Origin: Heliocybe sulcata
Lineage: Eukaryota > Basidiomycota > Agaricomycetes > Gloeophyllales > Gloeophyllaceae
Reading direction: 5' to 3'
NCBI GenBank assembly: GCA_004369045.1
Contig: ML213541.1
Span: forward strand, 42,828 to 106,827
DNA length: 64,000 bases
This document shows, in pieces, positions 1 to 9,170 of the stretch (position 1 is the stretch's first letter; each line of letters begins with the position of its first letter). The position numbers were made by a program, and so were the translations under genes. A model generated the notes under the pieces. It was not told the origin of the DNA. It saw only the letters and a list, made by a program, of their open reading frames with translations, and searched no databases.

Positions 1-612
1 TCGATGGGGTAGCGAGTTATAAATATATAGTATGTCTACTCTACACTATAGTACTCTACAGCTAAGGGACCCCCAGCTGCCGGTACCACCGCCGGTGTCA
101 GCAGAGAGTAGGTCAGAGCCTAGCTAGGCTCAACCGGCGGATGCGTGACCCAGCCCATTTAGGCTCATAGCCTGGGACGTCTAGGTGCGAGAGGGCGGGC
201 ATTGCATTTCCAACGGCTAGAACCCCGCTGAATATCGGCGGTGCCTGAACATTCAACGCCTCCTATGATGCTGTGTATTGGATTCTAAGGTCTTGCTAAA
301 GGAGGTCTCCTCGATATTGAGCGAAGCACGAATTCTGGAAGTACTCAGTCCGGCAGAATCCGCCGCGCTCTAGCAACGGTGCCCTACAGGAGCCATAATA
401 TATACATGGTGATTAGAAGTCAAAAAATATATCTTCACGCTTAAGTGAAACAATTAGTCTTATAGGTGTGGTGCTTTTGTGACAATCTACACGTCCAGGA
501 GGCTCTGTGCGAGTTGCTTTCCTCGTCGCTACCCGCCACGTGGACTTGCCTATTATGTATTTAAACCCCGCTCGATATCATTATGAGTAACGGCCCATTT
601 TCCCCAGGCCGA

Positions 613-644
613 CCCTTCTATACCTCACCCCTTCTATACCTCAC
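613..644. repeat. 16-bp direct repeat, two perfect copies
   Basis: The unit CCCTTCTATACCTCAC occurs twice head to tail (613-628 and 629-644). No function is evident. Confidence 0.9.
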
Positions 645-849
645 TAATATTTGTATGTCAAAGCTGAAGCTCAACATTTAATAGTCAACGCTCAGCTATC
701 TGTCAAGAACAGGAGGCTCAATGAATGCATCAAACTTTACGCGGATGATAGTCAAGGTGAGTTTGGGAAGAAAACCTTAAAAGCTTGATTATGAAGGCCA
801 GCAACTCTACGCACACCCCTGGATTTAGGAAACGGCATAGCGCTATTCC

Positions 850-1860
850 AGGATTAAGGTTTTGTGGTACGTACCGGGTACGTACTGAACTCGAATTTCG
901 TTTTGCAGCCGCCGGAAATCCAATCGCAGCTTTTCCACCTCGAAACGAGGCCGGTATGCTGGCGACGCTCGCCAGAGACTAGGTTTGGCACTCCACCTCT
1001 CGTGCTCGTCGTGTGCCTTGCCTCATCTCTGGCAAGCATTCCAATTCGCGGCAGTCAGGACGAGGCCTAGATCTGTAACTTATCGACCTTCTCAGAAATG
1101 CAGATTGGAGCACGGACTCCGGCCAGTACTTGTTCCGCTCCGACGTCTGGAACCCTCCAATCCGATGACTATCGCTTCTGTAAGTTCAAGTCCTCTGCCG
1201 ATTACAGCTGATCTCAAGCAAAGTCAGGATCGATGCTACACGACGATCCCTGCAGGTTCAGCAGATCCTATCAGAATGCACTACAGGTGCCTTCTTGCCA
1301 TACCCGTCCAAGTGGGTAGACAAACCTCGCTCCCAAAGGACATAAAGCCCGATGCAGTATGTCAGAGCAACTTCTCTGCCTCCTACGTATCTCGTTTGCA
1401 GTCTCCGTGCTCCGGGAAATCCAATCCGTAGCTTTTCCTACCTCGAAACGAGGCCGGTATGCTGGTGGCGCTTGCCAGAGACTAGGTTCGGCACTCCGCC
1501 TCTCGTGCTCGTCGTGTGCCTTGCCTCATCTCTGGCAAGCATCCCGAGGCCCAGCTCTAACAGCTTATCGACCTTCTCAGAATGCAGATTGGAGCACGGA
1601 CTCCGGGCGGTATTTGTTCCGCTCCGACAGTTGGAACCCTCCGATCCGATGATTAGCGCTTTTGTAAGTTCGACTCCTCTACCGATTACAGCTGATCCTG
1701 AGCAGTGTCAGGATCGATGTTAAACGACGAGCAGCAGATCCTGTCGCAACGCGCTACAGAGGCCTTCCTGCCATACCTGTCCAAGTGGTCTCGCTCCCAA
1801 AGGACATAAACCCCGATACAGTATGTCCGGGCAACTTCTCTACCTACCTACTATGACCTA
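850..1860. repeat. Diverged ~0.5 kb tandem duplication
   Basis: Blocks from the first copy recur about 460-505 bases later in the same order. Examples are CTCGAAACGAGGCCGGTATG at about 939 and 1442, CATCTCTGGCAAGCAT at about 1022 and 1527, and a third landmark (AGTATGTC...GCAACTTCTCT) at about 1356 and 1819. Copies differ by substitutions and small indels, so the duplication is old. Neither copy keeps a long open frame. It resembles the decayed non-coding duplications at 41.8-44.2 kb in character, but I could not show they are homologous. Confidence 0.75.
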
Positions 1861-2070
1861 CAGGCACCGAATCCTTGTCCCCACGTCTACTGCCCTGAGG
1901 CTTCCATCGCAGGCACGAAGTCGCCATGCTGACCACGAGTATACAAGCATGCCACAGCACATGGGCACGGCCTTGCGAGCGAATCCCTGCCTTTGCAGCA
2001 CTCTTCAAAATGCGCAGCAAATCTGCCACTCGACTCCAATTTCTCCCATCGGAAGTCTGTCTTCTCTGCC

Positions 2071-3112
2071 ATGGCCTCCCTAGCTACGCGCTACCTCCTG
2101 CTCTCGCTCCTTCTCGCGCTCGCAGCCAGTTTGGGCGCATCCGCATTCCCGCTCTCACCCCGTGCCTCCACCTGCTCCCTCTCCCAACTCTTCCCTTCCG
2201 GCACCGGGTCCAGGCGCTGGACAACCTGCCCCTCCTCCGCCTACGCCAAGCCGCTCTCCGACGACACCCTCACTATCTCCCACAATATCAACGCTCTCAG
2301 CCATGACTACGTCGCTATGCCCGACGGCGGCTCCGACACCGCCATGAGGGCGCACTACCCGAAAGGCTCGTACATCCCGAGCAAGGACCCGCAGGGCGGG
2401 TTCTCGTTCTATGCTAGCGGAACGAGCTGGGTGGATTTGACGACGGCGAAAGAGGCGACGTTTGGGTACCGGGTGTGGTTCCCGAGCGGGTTTGACTTTG
2501 TCAAGGGCGGAAAGCTGCCTGGGCTCTGTTCGTCGCATCTCTCTTACTACCGTCGTTCGTGCGCTGACGAGTGACTACTCTAGATGGGGGTGACTCGGCA
2601 GACGGCGCCATCTCCTGCTCAGGTGGGTCCCGGAACGACGCCTGCTTCTCCTCGCGCTTCATGTGGCGCACCGACGGCGCGGGCGAATTATACACCTACC
2701 TCCCGCCCTCCTACTCCGCCAACGACAACGTCTGCAACATCGCGCCCTATTCCACGTGCAACCCGACGTACGGCGCCTCTGTCGGGCGGGGCGCGTTCTC
2801 GTTTGCGACGGGCGCGTGGACGACGATCAGCGAGAGGGTGCGATTGAATGACGCGGGGCAGGAGAACGGGGAGATTGAGGTGACGGTGAATGGGCAGAGC
2901 GTGATTAGTGCGGGTGGGTTGGTTCTGCGGGATTCGGGAAGTGGGAGGATCCGGGGGTTGATGATGCAGACGTTTTTTGGAGGTGCGGATACGATTGGTG
3001 CTCGCACACAGAGGCTGATCTTGTCCTAGGTTCTACTACCGACTATGCATCCCCGAAAGCTCAAGACGTCTACTTTGCTGATTTCTCCGTGGCCATCACC
3101 GAAACGCTTTGA
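2071..3112 (+). CDS. Secreted polysaccharide lyase, family 14-like
   Basis: Predicted extracellular enzyme of the PL14 type, which cleaves uronic-acid polysaccharides (alginate or glucuronan) by beta-elimination. Three exons: 2071-2527, 2584-2982 and 3030-3112, summing to 939 nt (312 aa). The introns (56 and 47 nt) restore the continuous frame; exon 1 otherwise runs to a stop inside intron 1. Residues 1 to about 23 form a clear hydrophobic signal peptide. The start at 2071 has a good context (GCCATGG) and leaves the signal peptide N-terminal; an in-frame upstream start at 1993 would bury it. The core reads YGGDSADGAISC, then SSRFMWRTDGAGELYTYLP, and ends with TFFGGS followed by a VYFADF motif, as in fungal PL14 proteins. 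The family call rests on recalled motifs; substrate is unknown. Confidence 0.82.
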
Positions 3113-3446
3113 GGCGTCCACATGGTCCTCCTTCTTGGAAGGCTATCTCGTTCCTCTTCAGGTGCCATCTACGCACCCATCCCACCCACGATGTTTTACC
3201 AGTCTTGCTTCTTGCTGTTGCGTTTGTATCTCTTATTGCCATCTTTATTCCTTGGGGTTATCAGGCCCTGCCTCTCCGAATGCTGCACGTGTATTAGCAC
3301 TGCCACTGTATACCTACCTTTAACCTCGTTGAATGTGATAGAAATATTGCTTTCTCTGACTGACATCTCCTGAACTGAAACATATTATATTGATACAGTT
3401 ATCATCCGGGGATATAATGCGATAAGGAGAATGTTGGCCTATCTCG

Positions 3447-3971
3447 TCACGCTATAGCGATCCTCCGAGGAGCAGCCTCAGCACTTCTCCTCGGGAACGT
3501 GACCGTCAACACGCCATCCTCCATCGCCGCCTTGATCTCCTCAGCCTTCACGCCCCGAGGCAACTGCAGCCTCCTAGCAAACTTGCCAAACCGGCGCTCA
3601 CGGACAACGTAGCCGCTCTCATCGCGCTCGCGCGAGAGCTTGCTCTCGCCAGAGACGGTAAGCTGGTCGTCTTGCACGTCTATGGAGACATCTTCTTTCT
3701 TGAGACCTGGGAGCTCGAAAGTGGCGGTTACAAGGTTGGACTTCTCGTCTTCGTGGAGGTCCATCCTATGAGAGTGATGTTAGCGACAGTTCGGAGATGC
3801 GGTAATGCGAGGAATCGCTCACCTTGGTCTGACCAGGCGAGACTCGCCATCGTCAATTCTGCGACGTTTGACCTGACGGCCATCGCTGCCGTTGGTCCGA
3901 GTATCGAATGCCTCGTCGAAGAGGCGGTTAAAGTCGGAGAAGGAGAAGACAGGCTCGTAGAAGTGAGACAT
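3447..3971 (-). CDS. Small heat shock protein (Hsp20/alpha-crystallin)
   Basis: ATP-independent chaperone that holds unfolding proteins. Two exons on the minus strand, 3971-3823 and 3765-3447, joined over a 57-nt intron, giving 155 aa. An N-terminal arm with aromatic residues (FYEPVFSFSDF) precedes an alpha-crystallin domain from about residue 50. That domain has the diagnostic ELPG stretch, the FGKFARRLQLP strand, and near the C terminus the DGVLTVTFP motif. The final RRIAIA carries the I-x-I oligomerisation motif. Length is normal for a fungal class Hsp20. A heat-shock element and a TATA box lie upstream at the expected spacing, so heat or stress induction is likely. Confidence 0.95.
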
Positions 3972-4053
3972 GTCTGATGAGCGATTTCACGTCTTCAGGT
4001 GCTCGTGTTGTTGGTCTGCTTGTTCTGTAGGGCGTATCGAGAACATCAAACTG

Positions 4054-4059
4054 TTTATA
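4054..4059 (-). promoter_or_regulatory. TATA box of the Hsp20 gene
   Basis: TATAAA read on the minus strand, about 83 bases upstream of the Hsp20 start codon and between the heat-shock element and the gene. Confidence 0.65.
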
Positions 4060-4089
4060 CACGGTAGCTCTGTGGACTACGACTTCGTC

Positions 4090-4102
4090 GAAATTTCTGG
4101 AA
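4090..4102 (-). promoter_or_regulatory. Heat-shock element upstream of Hsp20
   Basis: GAAATTTCTGGAA is a perfect three-unit inverted array (GAAnnTTCnnGAA), the consensus bound by trimeric heat shock factor. It lies about 119 bases upstream of the Hsp20 ATG at 3971. Basis: motif seen in sequence; HSF consensus is established. Confidence 0.75.
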
Positions 4103-4505
4103 AGCTGTGGTCCATGCTTGACCAGGCCGCGAAGAGAACCCCAGAGTAGTCTGCATGCTCTTTCTGGCTTCGAGCAGTGTCGCTAGGAGCCTCCTGTGGT
4201 TTTCACAATGCTCCAAACCGGGAGTAGAGGTAAAGAAGAAAGTATCAACGTCGTGGAAACCTGTTAGCTGCCTGGCGGTGAGTACTGAGTGCCGGATTAG
4301 GAAGCCATCCGACTTTCCGCTATTTTGATCTTGCATGGGTTCCCCTGAGAATAACTGCAGGGTTTCGGTACGGGAACGGCGACCTCAAGGCAAGCCTTGC
4401 AGATGATGGTCGTTCAAGCAAGTTGTATATATTATATACATATGTTCTACATTTAATATAGCAGGATAACTTGGATAGTCTGGGACATTAGGCGACTGCA
4501 CCATC

Positions 4506-5388
4506 CTGGGATGTGCAAGAACGCCATCGTACACCAGGAATAAGAGAAACAGATGTTAATTAGGAGAGCCTTCGCTGCGGACCCGAAGGGAGCGAAGACT
4601 CTCCGAGCGATACACGAAACAGCGACATATCAAGAACGCACCGCTTGCTGCAGTTTCGGTACTGTCAAAGGGTCGAATTTACGGTCGGCACCCTGAGGAT
4701 AAAGTGTAGGTGAGTTAGCAAATTGTTCATATACAGGCGACATGGGAATACTCACGGGCCCGCTTGCGCTTGAGGGGACATCTAATTACACCATCATCAG
4801 CGACCACCTTCACCCAGGATACCACGACGTAACTCACCTTGACTGTCCGAGCCCATGCTCCGCCAAGCGGCACATCACACCGCGCTTTGGTGGTCATGAT
4901 TGTCACCCACCCCCACTTACATCACGGGCCGTCTGCTCGCAGCTGCAATCCGCCTCTGCAAGGAGCCGGGAGCCGCCAATGGAGGTTTTGCAGGCTGCCC
5001 CTGTCGCAGGGTAGTACGTCGGCGTGAGCCTGTCACCCTTGTGGGCTGCCCTGTTAACGGAAGGTAGGCCGGCGCGCTGGGAGTCGAGGCGAGGTTAGCG
5101 TTGTTGGTGGTGAGAGGATGTGAACATACCATGTGGCGTGACTAACAGAGCATCGTGCTGAAATCCAGAAGCGGGAGCTAGAAAAGCTAGACACAGGCCG
5201 GGGAGGAAAGATCAGCAGCGTATCCTCCAACACCCACCTACCTCAGCGTCAGCAAGACCAAACACCTATAGCCAAAGTCAGTACGAGAGATCAATGGATG
5301 AAGAGGTGAAGCTGAGAGGAAGCTGAGGAGGCAAAGGCGGAGGACAAGTCGCGCTGGTGGTTGAGGAAGACGAACCACGCTTTATATA
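4506..5388 (-). other. Unidentified spliced transcription unit (small protein or lncRNA)
   Basis: The minus strand looks like an expressed, intron-rich unit without a recognisable product. A TATATAAAG box at about 5378-5388 is followed by a CT-rich leader. Clean introns can be read at 5129-5077 (GTATGT, GCTAAC branch site, CCCAG), 4837-4782 (GTGAGT, TAATTAG) and 4755-4693 (GTGAGT, GCTAACTC, CCTCAG). Two small coding possibilities exist. One begins with an ATG at 5132-5130 directly before the first intron and stays open for about 54 codons from 5076. The other, starting MGSDSQDV and ending LQQADGAVA, needs a further intron of about 130 nt that would contain the hairpin at 4562-4603. I recognise neither. 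The unit could also be a non-coding RNA. Confidence 0.35.
4562..4603. other. Strong hairpin, 13 paired positions
   Basis: Left arm GGAGAG-C-CTTCGCT (4562-4575) pairs with AGCGAAG-A-CTCTCC (4590-4603), leaving one C/A mismatch and a 14-base loop. It falls in the 3' part, possibly an intron, of the unidentified transcription unit. It is too long to expect by chance in 40 bases, but its role is unknown. Confidence 0.6.
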
Positions 5389-5449
5389 CACCCAGGACGG
5401 CGGGATTGACAGGCGGGTGACAGCTGATGTCATCGTCAGCCGCCTGTCA
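5378..5449 (-). promoter_or_regulatory. Promoter with TATA box and palindromic TGACAG array
   Basis: Reading away from the unit above, a TATATAAAG box (about 5378-5388) is preceded by a dyad. TGACAGGCGG at 5407-5416 is matched by CCGCCTGTCA at 5440-5449. Inside lie TGAC (5418-5421) and GTCA (5435-5438), around a TGATGTCATC core that resembles a CRE/ATF site. The arrangement looks like a cluster of inverted half-sites for a dimeric activator. Motif symmetry is seen directly; the bound factor is inference. Confidence 0.5.
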
Positions 5450-7284
5450 GAACGCGCTGGACGGTCGGCGGGTTTCGCGCCTATTTCCTATTTGGGAGGT
5501 GCGCCTGGTGTGCACGGACCAACTTGTCAGCCAGGCGGAGACTGAGGAAAGGCTCGTCGACCGAGTTTTCGAGACATTTCTCTTGCTGCCGTATTGAATT
5601 CAGATAGTTCTGGAGAGATAATTCCGTCGCACAACTGCTCGTCTTCAAGTGATGGAAAATATGCTTGCTACCGTCCCTCCTCGAATCATAGAGGAAATAC
5701 GGTCCGGTTCGCCCACGTTTCTTCCTTGGTAACAGAGCGTGCTTGTCATGGGCGATGTCGATGTATAAGGCCTTCTTAAGACACCAGCAGGGCAATTTCT
5801 CGCAGATGTGATAAGTGATATATCATTGACAGACGGAGTACCATCAAACATGCGAGATATGGAGGCATTTAGCAGGAGAGGCAAGAACACTTGTGGCAGA
5901 GATTGCGTTTTCCGACAGCAGCCCGCGCGTACCTGCAGAATATATTCCAGTTAATGCTAATTCCATGGAGGAGTAGAAGTAAAGGTAAATGATCAGATTC
6001 AAAAGGCAATCTAGGATGTCTCCTTGGCTGTAAAGGCTCGGAACAGGTCTGAGAAGTTTCTCATCGCGAAAGATGAAATAAAAATATGAGCTCACGTACC
6101 AGCATGCAGATGATACACCCTGAGACTTGCTATGCTACAGAACATCGATATGTTTACACTGCAGACGCAGTCACTCAGAGTTCAAGCTCAAGAAACATAT
6201 TCGACACAGACAGAGAGCAATGCATAGGACTCATAGTGAAAACGAAAATTAAGGCCGTGCGAACTTCGCTTCATAGCGTTGAGTGACGGATTAGGAAAGG
6301 AGACGCCGATGGCGTCGTAGTTCTCTCACTTCTTTCTTGAAGCTGAAGCTTTGACTCGAGAAGCGCCTGCGCGTTTGCGCAGGGCAAGTACCTTGCGACC
6401 TTCGGCTCCCTGTCAAAATGATGTTGCTGGCTTCCTGCTTTTGAAGGCCTCAAGATTAGACGTTGTTTAGCTGTAATGGTAGAACTGAAGGACGATGTGG
6501 CGGGGTGGCGTGGAGTAACAAATATAAGTCAAATAAAATACAGAGACAAATAAGCTGCATATTCCCTATTTTCTTTCTGACGCGCAAGAGACCTTGCTAG
6601 TCGCAGCCTGAATCGCTGCTTGATACGATGGCCTGAGCTGTCTCGCAATATGCGTTTACTGCGCGAACGTCGGCTGTTCTGCCATGGCAAAATCTTGGGT
6701 TCAAGCCACGCCGCTCACGGCAATTGCTACAAGGCATTCTTCCACTGAACGCCGCCTATCTATCGTCGGTATTTATGCGGATTCTTGATTTTAGATGGGA
6801 ATGAAGCTTCGAGGCTGAGTCCCTCTGCTGAGGTCTCCAGCAGCGTATCTTGTCTGGCTGTCAAGAACACCAGTAAGCTCCAGGAGTCTTAGCTTGCAGA
6901 ACTACACCTTGCAGATAGCTGCGTAGATTCAGATCTATGATCGTCGGCCGATGGACTGTGACGGTGGTCGCCTTGCGTTCAGTAAGTTTGAGCTTATTGA
7001 TTTTTGTGGGTCCCGCAAGTGCCACTGAACTCCGTACAGAGCTTTATCCCGAGAGCGCTCCAGCCTTCCAAGGAACAGGTTCCGATGCGGTCTGCAGTCG
7101 ATGTCGTATGCGAGAAGGCCGCCTCGAGGCTCGCAGACGAGGGTGTGGGCGAGGTTGCCCTTTTCCTGCACGCGTATCAACTGCTTTGATGCTCTTTAGG
7201 GAACTTTGATGTGCCTTCTGATTATCGATGGAAAACAACGCCTTTAGACGCGCGTCTAACTTCCGAAGCCTTAGACCGAAAGGA
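5450..7284. other. Intergenic stretch, no supported gene
   Basis: About 1.8 kb without a convincing gene. Minus-strand open frames at 5481-5890 and both-strand frames at 6935-7295 are short, overlap in several phases and show no domain I can name. The right end carries the F-box gene promoter. Confidence 0.5.
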
Positions 7285-7290
7285 TATAAA
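7285..7290 (+). promoter_or_regulatory. TATA box of the F-box gene
   Basis: TATAAA about 95 bases upstream of the ATG at 7386, in a context free of other features. Confidence 0.5.
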
Positions 7291-7385
7291 TGCACCCATG
7301 AACGCAGAAACCGTTATGGGTTCCCCTTTCGACCCGGCAACCACGACCTCTCCCCATCCTTGTTACGACCTCACGGCACATTGAA

Positions 7386-8891
7386 ATGTTCTTGAAGCTA
7401 CGGAACAAGCTACAAAAGCGCGTCAAGCTACTGTTTAAAAAGAACAAGCGCGATTTTGAGCTGGTGCCACCGGCCCAGATCAGAGCATCGTTGCTCTCCG
7501 GATTCGACTCACCGAAAACAGAGCTCACGCTTTCTCTGGCGAACCGGATTCCACATGATGTCCTGGACATGATCTTTGAAGAGGCAACATTCGTTCCTGG
7601 CGCTTTGGAGACCTTCACGTTCGTACCCAAGTTCTCCAAAGAGAATGAGTACCATCGCCTCAAGGAAAGCCGTGCAGCCGCAAGGTCCTTGACTTTGGTC
7701 TGCAGCAGGTGGTACTATGCGGGAAGACCATATTTGTATCGCGTGGTCGTGCTGGATGGCGCTGAGTCCGTGCGGCTTCTGGCTTCTGCGGTCAGAGGAG
7801 GCGAGGGCGGAGATCCGTCCCATGACGATCTGAGCACCCGGAGACTCGATCTGTATCTGGAGTCCAGTGAGGAGCTGTTCGATTCGCTCGCAGCCATATT
7901 GTTGCGGATGCCGAAGCTGGTTATCTTCCGCTGGCGACACCCGATTGGTGCTGCCCCTTTGTCTTACGAGGAATCGGTCACTCGGCCGCACAACATCCTT
8001 CACCTTCTAAAGTTCCTTGAAGGTGACAGCTTGAAGGTACTGAATTGTGTCGACGGCCTACCCAGGCTTAGCACTCGGGAAACACGGGATATCCTCAAGT
8101 CCTGGCCGCACCTGGAGACCCTCAGCATGTCCATTTGGGGTGGCGGCGCCGACGGTACATACCTTGTGCTTCCCAGGCTTCGCTCTGTGGATATCTCGAG
8201 AATGCTAGAGATCCCATTTCGTCCCGCCGAAACTATGGCGTCTCTGGCGCAGGTTGTGGATACTGTTGGCGGCTGGGATGCAACCGGACCGCTGACGTTC
8301 GGATACGAGAGGTTCCGGCAGTGGTTCTGTCACCAGTTCAACCGACTCGACTCGTTTGTCCTCAAGGTAGATCCAGGAGCGAACCCATACAGTATTCGGC
8401 ACTACGTGGAGAATGTCACCCGCCAGCTATCTGACCTGGTAAATTTCACCCTAATCCTCGACGATTGGGACCAGCTCCCCAAAGACCTTTGTGTGTACAA
8501 CGCTGCGTTCTTGGGACTTGGACTTCAGGATCCGCGTTTGCCTCGCCACGCTCCCCAGAGCGATCGAGACCAGCACTACCGCCACTTCTTCGAAACACTG
8601 TCCGGCATCGTGGTTCACCCGGAATTTCAAGCCGTTTACTTCCTGGACGACGCACTGTACCACCATTCAGAGTGGCAAAAGCACAAGTCATGGCATTCTG
8701 TCGCCCGTCTGCTCATAAATTTCCAGTGGGAGATATTGGCGCGAGATTCCACTACACTGGTCCCCTTTCCTCCGGACCTGCCCGAACTTCCTTCCACTTC
8801 CGTTAGGATCAAAAGGACTATCACGATGCGCCAATCGTTGCCAGCCCCCTGGACGTGGATAGACGAACTCGTGGATGGAGAGACGTTTTGA
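7386..8891 (+). CDS. F-box domain protein
   Basis: Probable substrate-recognition subunit of an SCF ubiquitin ligase. Single exon, 501 aa, which is typical of the large family of mostly intronless F-box proteins in basidiomycetes. After a lysine-rich N terminus, the F-box spans roughly residues 52-110: RIPHDVLDMIFEEA, then SLTLVCSRWYYAGRPYLY with the usual VCSRW helix. The remaining ~390 residues contain hydrophobic repeating segments (for example LKVLNCVDGLPRLS and LVLPRLRSVDIS) resembling degenerate leucine-rich repeats. The start is the first ATG after a TATA box and short leader. Partner proteins cannot be predicted. Confidence 0.85.
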   Translation: MFLKLRNKLQKRVKLLFKKNKRDFELVPPAQIRASLLSGFDSPKTELTLSLANRIPHDVLDMIFEEATFVPGALETFTFVPKFSKENEYHRLKESRAAARSLTLVCSRWYYAGRPYLYRVVVLDGAESVRLLASAVRGGEGGDPSHDDLSTRRLDLYLESSEELFDSLAAILLRMPKLVIFRWRHPIGAAPLSYEESVTRPHNILHLLKFLEGDSLKVLNCVDGLPRLSTRETRDILKSWPHLETLSMSIWGGGADGTYLVLPRLRSVDISRMLEIPFRPAETMASLAQVVDTVGGWDATGPLTFGYERFRQWFCHQFNRLDSFVLKVDPGANPYSIRHYVENVTRQLSDLVNFTLILDDWDQLPKDLCVYNAAFLGLGLQDPRLPRHAPQSDRDQHYRHFFETLSGIVVHPEFQAVYFLDDALYHHSEWQKHKSWHSVARLLINFQWEILARDSTTLVPFPPDLPELPSTSVRIKRTITMRQSLPAPWTWIDELVDGETF

Positions 8892-9170
8892 CAGGAGGAA
8901 CGGCCTTCGTATGTTCCTCCTCGCAATCTCGGGATCTTGCTTCCGTTCTGCCTCAAATACCAACGCTTTGCAATACTTACGACATGGAAGGAACGACAAA
9001 TGATGCAACCCGGCATTTGCTACACTAGTACTGTAGGGTTACAGTTACGACTATGATGTACACTCATGATTGTAATGCTACATAAGAATATTTGCACGCT
9101 AGCTGCAGAGGATGTATGAGAGCCAAGAAAATTTCAACAATGCATGCGTCCTGGGCCGGTCCGTGCTGAT

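Larger units (their letters stand above)
1..2070. other. Gene-free left end with tandem repeat
   Basis: I see no convincing gene here. Open frames are short, overlap one another and lack family motifs. The stretch holds a perfect 16-bp direct duplication at 613-644 and a diverged tandem repeat at about 850-1860, both listed separately. The last ~100 bases are the probable promoter and 5' UTR of the lyase gene at 2071. Confidence 0.6.

Noticed and set aside
5481-5890. Minus-strand frames upstream of the unidentified unit
   Set aside because: They share only short chance words with the DOPA-dioxygenase-like gene and have no domain or splice support.
6640-6725. Possible tRNA ending in GGTTCAAGCC
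   Set aside because: No cloverleaf can be folded and the A box is missing.
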